From the NCBI GenBank assembly GCA_904378045.1, contig CAJFHC010000011.1, forward strand, positions 1 to 43,098: a DNA stretch of 43,098 nt, in the 5' to 3' direction. Shown in pieces: positions 42,651-43,098 of the stretch; within the stretch, counting starts at the first letter, position 1, and every line of letters starts with the position of its first letter. The notes under the pieces are model-generated. The model was not told where the DNA came from, searched no databases, and saw only the letters and a list, made by a program, of their open reading frames with translations. The stretch comes from Candidatus Metalachnospira gallinarum. GTDB lineage: Bacteria; Bacillota; Clostridia; Lachnospirales; Anaerotignaceae. Position numbers and translations under genes: made by a program.

Positions 42651-42679
42651 TTGCCCCGCGAAACTTTTTGTGTTAGAAT
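42651..42679 (+). promoter_or_regulatory. secG promoter
   Basis: TTGCCC (42651-42656), 17-nt spacer, TAGAAT (42674-42679), directly after ktrA. Confidence 0.7.
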
Positions 42680-42709
42680 AGCGTAAGGAATATCAGGGAG
42701 GTTTTTGAG

Positions 42710-42940
42710 ATGTTATCAACAGTTTTATCTGTTATATTGGCTATCATCGGCGTAATATTATGTATTGCCGTCCTTCTTCAGTCAAACCGTTCAGCGGGTC
42801 TCGGCGCTGTCAGCGCTGCCAGCTCGGATTCTTACTGGAGCAAAAATAAAGGCAACTCCATGGAGGGAAGCCTTGCGAGGATCACAAAGATCCTTGGAGC
42901 GGCATTTATGATAATCGCCCTTGTTATAAGTTTTATTTAA
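42710..42940 (+). CDS. secG: Preprotein translocase subunit SecG
   Basis: A 76-residue, two-helix membrane protein (about 3-23 and 56-75) with the conserved cytoplasmic loop 'LLQSNRSAGLGAVSA'. It assists SecYE-driven protein export. The length is normal for the short Firmicute form. GGAGG lies 8 nt upstream. In many Firmicutes secG is followed by rnr and smpB; here the window ends first. Confidence 0.94.
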   Translation: MLSTVLSVILAIIGVILCIAVLLQSNRSAGLGAVSAASSDSYWSKNKGNSMEGSLARITKILGAAFMIIALVISFI

Positions 42941-42979
42941 TAAGCCTGAAAAAGTTTTGCACAGCTTTTTACAAGCAAC

Positions 42980-43002
42980 GGCCGGTGTTTTCACCGGCCT
43001 TT
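42980..43002 (+). terminator. Terminator of secG
   Basis: GGCCGGTG (42980-42987) pairs with CACCGGCC (42992-42999), loop TTTT, followed by only three T, then directly by the 38-nt repeat. Confidence 0.75.
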
Positions 43003-43098
43003 AGACTGTCAAAAAACTAATCCATTGTGAGCGGAAGGGTACTGTTCAGTACTTTGGCCTTTGGCCAAAGCCGCCTCCGGCGTCCGGATATCTTTCCG
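43003..43098 (+). repeat. Hairpin-rich repeat end, right copy
   Basis: 43003-43040 is identical to the reverse complement of 60-97. Beyond it are GTACTG/CAGTAC (43039-43052) and CTTTGGCC/GGCCAAAG hairpins, different in sequence from those of the left copy but similar in layout. No gene is visible. Confidence 0.7.

Noticed and set aside
43020..43033. The end repeat contains ATTGTGAGCGGA, as in the E. coli lac operator
   Set aside because: The match is only 12 nt, the flanks differ, and the same word is in both copies of a chromosomal repeat. Chance is more likely than vector sequence or a LacI site.

Overview
The window reads as a stretch of chromosome from an anaerobic, low-to-mid GC member of the Bacillota, class Clostridia. 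The evidence is a complete clostridial-order rnf operon (rnfCDGEAB), a T-box leader on alaS, strong AGGAGG-type ribosome binding sites, YtrA-type GntR/ABC genes, a KtrAB potassium system, a short Gram-positive-type SecG and an S-layer (SLH) protein. A Lachnospirales-like lineage is plausible, but the species cannot be named from sequence alone. I saw no rRNA, tRNA, CRISPR array, phage or transposase gene. Nearly all the DNA is ordinary chromosomal gene content with tight operons.

Layout. 1-97 is a hairpin-rich repeat end. 130-5068 (-) holds ACT-domain protein, PFL/DUF711 protein, PepD dipeptidase, AI-2E-family membrane protein and an RseC-like protein, closely spaced. 5256-6686 (-) is a purine-type NCS2 permease behind an apparent attenuator leader. 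6912-11977 (-) is the Rnf ferredoxin:NAD+ ion pump. It diverges across an AT-rich gap from rpoN (12392, +), which is followed by T-box-alaS (13748-16746, +). 16813-18044 (-) is a secreted/membrane hypothetical pair and 18385-19752 (-) a MATE exporter. 20059-25434 is a redox/lipoyl neighbourhood: an SDR (+), a lipoyl-domain dihydrolipoyl dehydrogenase, a cupin and an OsmC protein (-), then, across a shared divergent promoter, lipoate-protein ligase and a PepSY lipoprotein (+). 25599-27030 (-) is a queuosine-precursor-type transporter plus an SDR behind a leader resembling a preQ1-I riboswitch with a terminator. 27332-29623 (-) is a family III CoA-transferase/racemase below a LysR regulator. 29732-33076 is a GntR-ABC exporter operon (-) back to back with a second MATE gene (+). 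33142-37323 (-) is DUF362, then a marR-adh-aldh operon. 37483-40119 (-) is an SLH protein with eight internal repeats. 40595-42940 (+) is ktrB, ktrA and secG. 43003-43098 is a second copy of the end repeat in inverted orientation.

How the parts fit. Rnf links reduced ferredoxin oxidation to NAD+ reduction and an ion gradient; the ADH/ALDH pair and the CoA-transferase fit fermentative metabolism. Several operons have control elements readable in the sequence: the alaS T-box with specifier GCA; the preQ1-like leader, whose tail can form either a pseudoknot or a 7-bp antiterminator; the NCS2 leader with three competing stems; and perfect palindromes over the gntR, marR and osmC/lplA promoters.

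The most unusual observations are the identical 38-nt repeats in inverted orientation at the two ends, each directly after a 3'-end hairpin; the candidate attenuators; the palindrome covering both -10 boxes of osmC and lplA; a lipoyl-dehydrogenase with an altered lipoyl motif and no E1/E2 partners nearby; and the eight-repeat S-layer protein. I found no strong case for a wholly new multi-gene system. Many starts below were moved inward from the longest open frame because the ribosome binding site or promoter lies inside that frame. All functional calls rest on reading motifs by eye; no database was searched.
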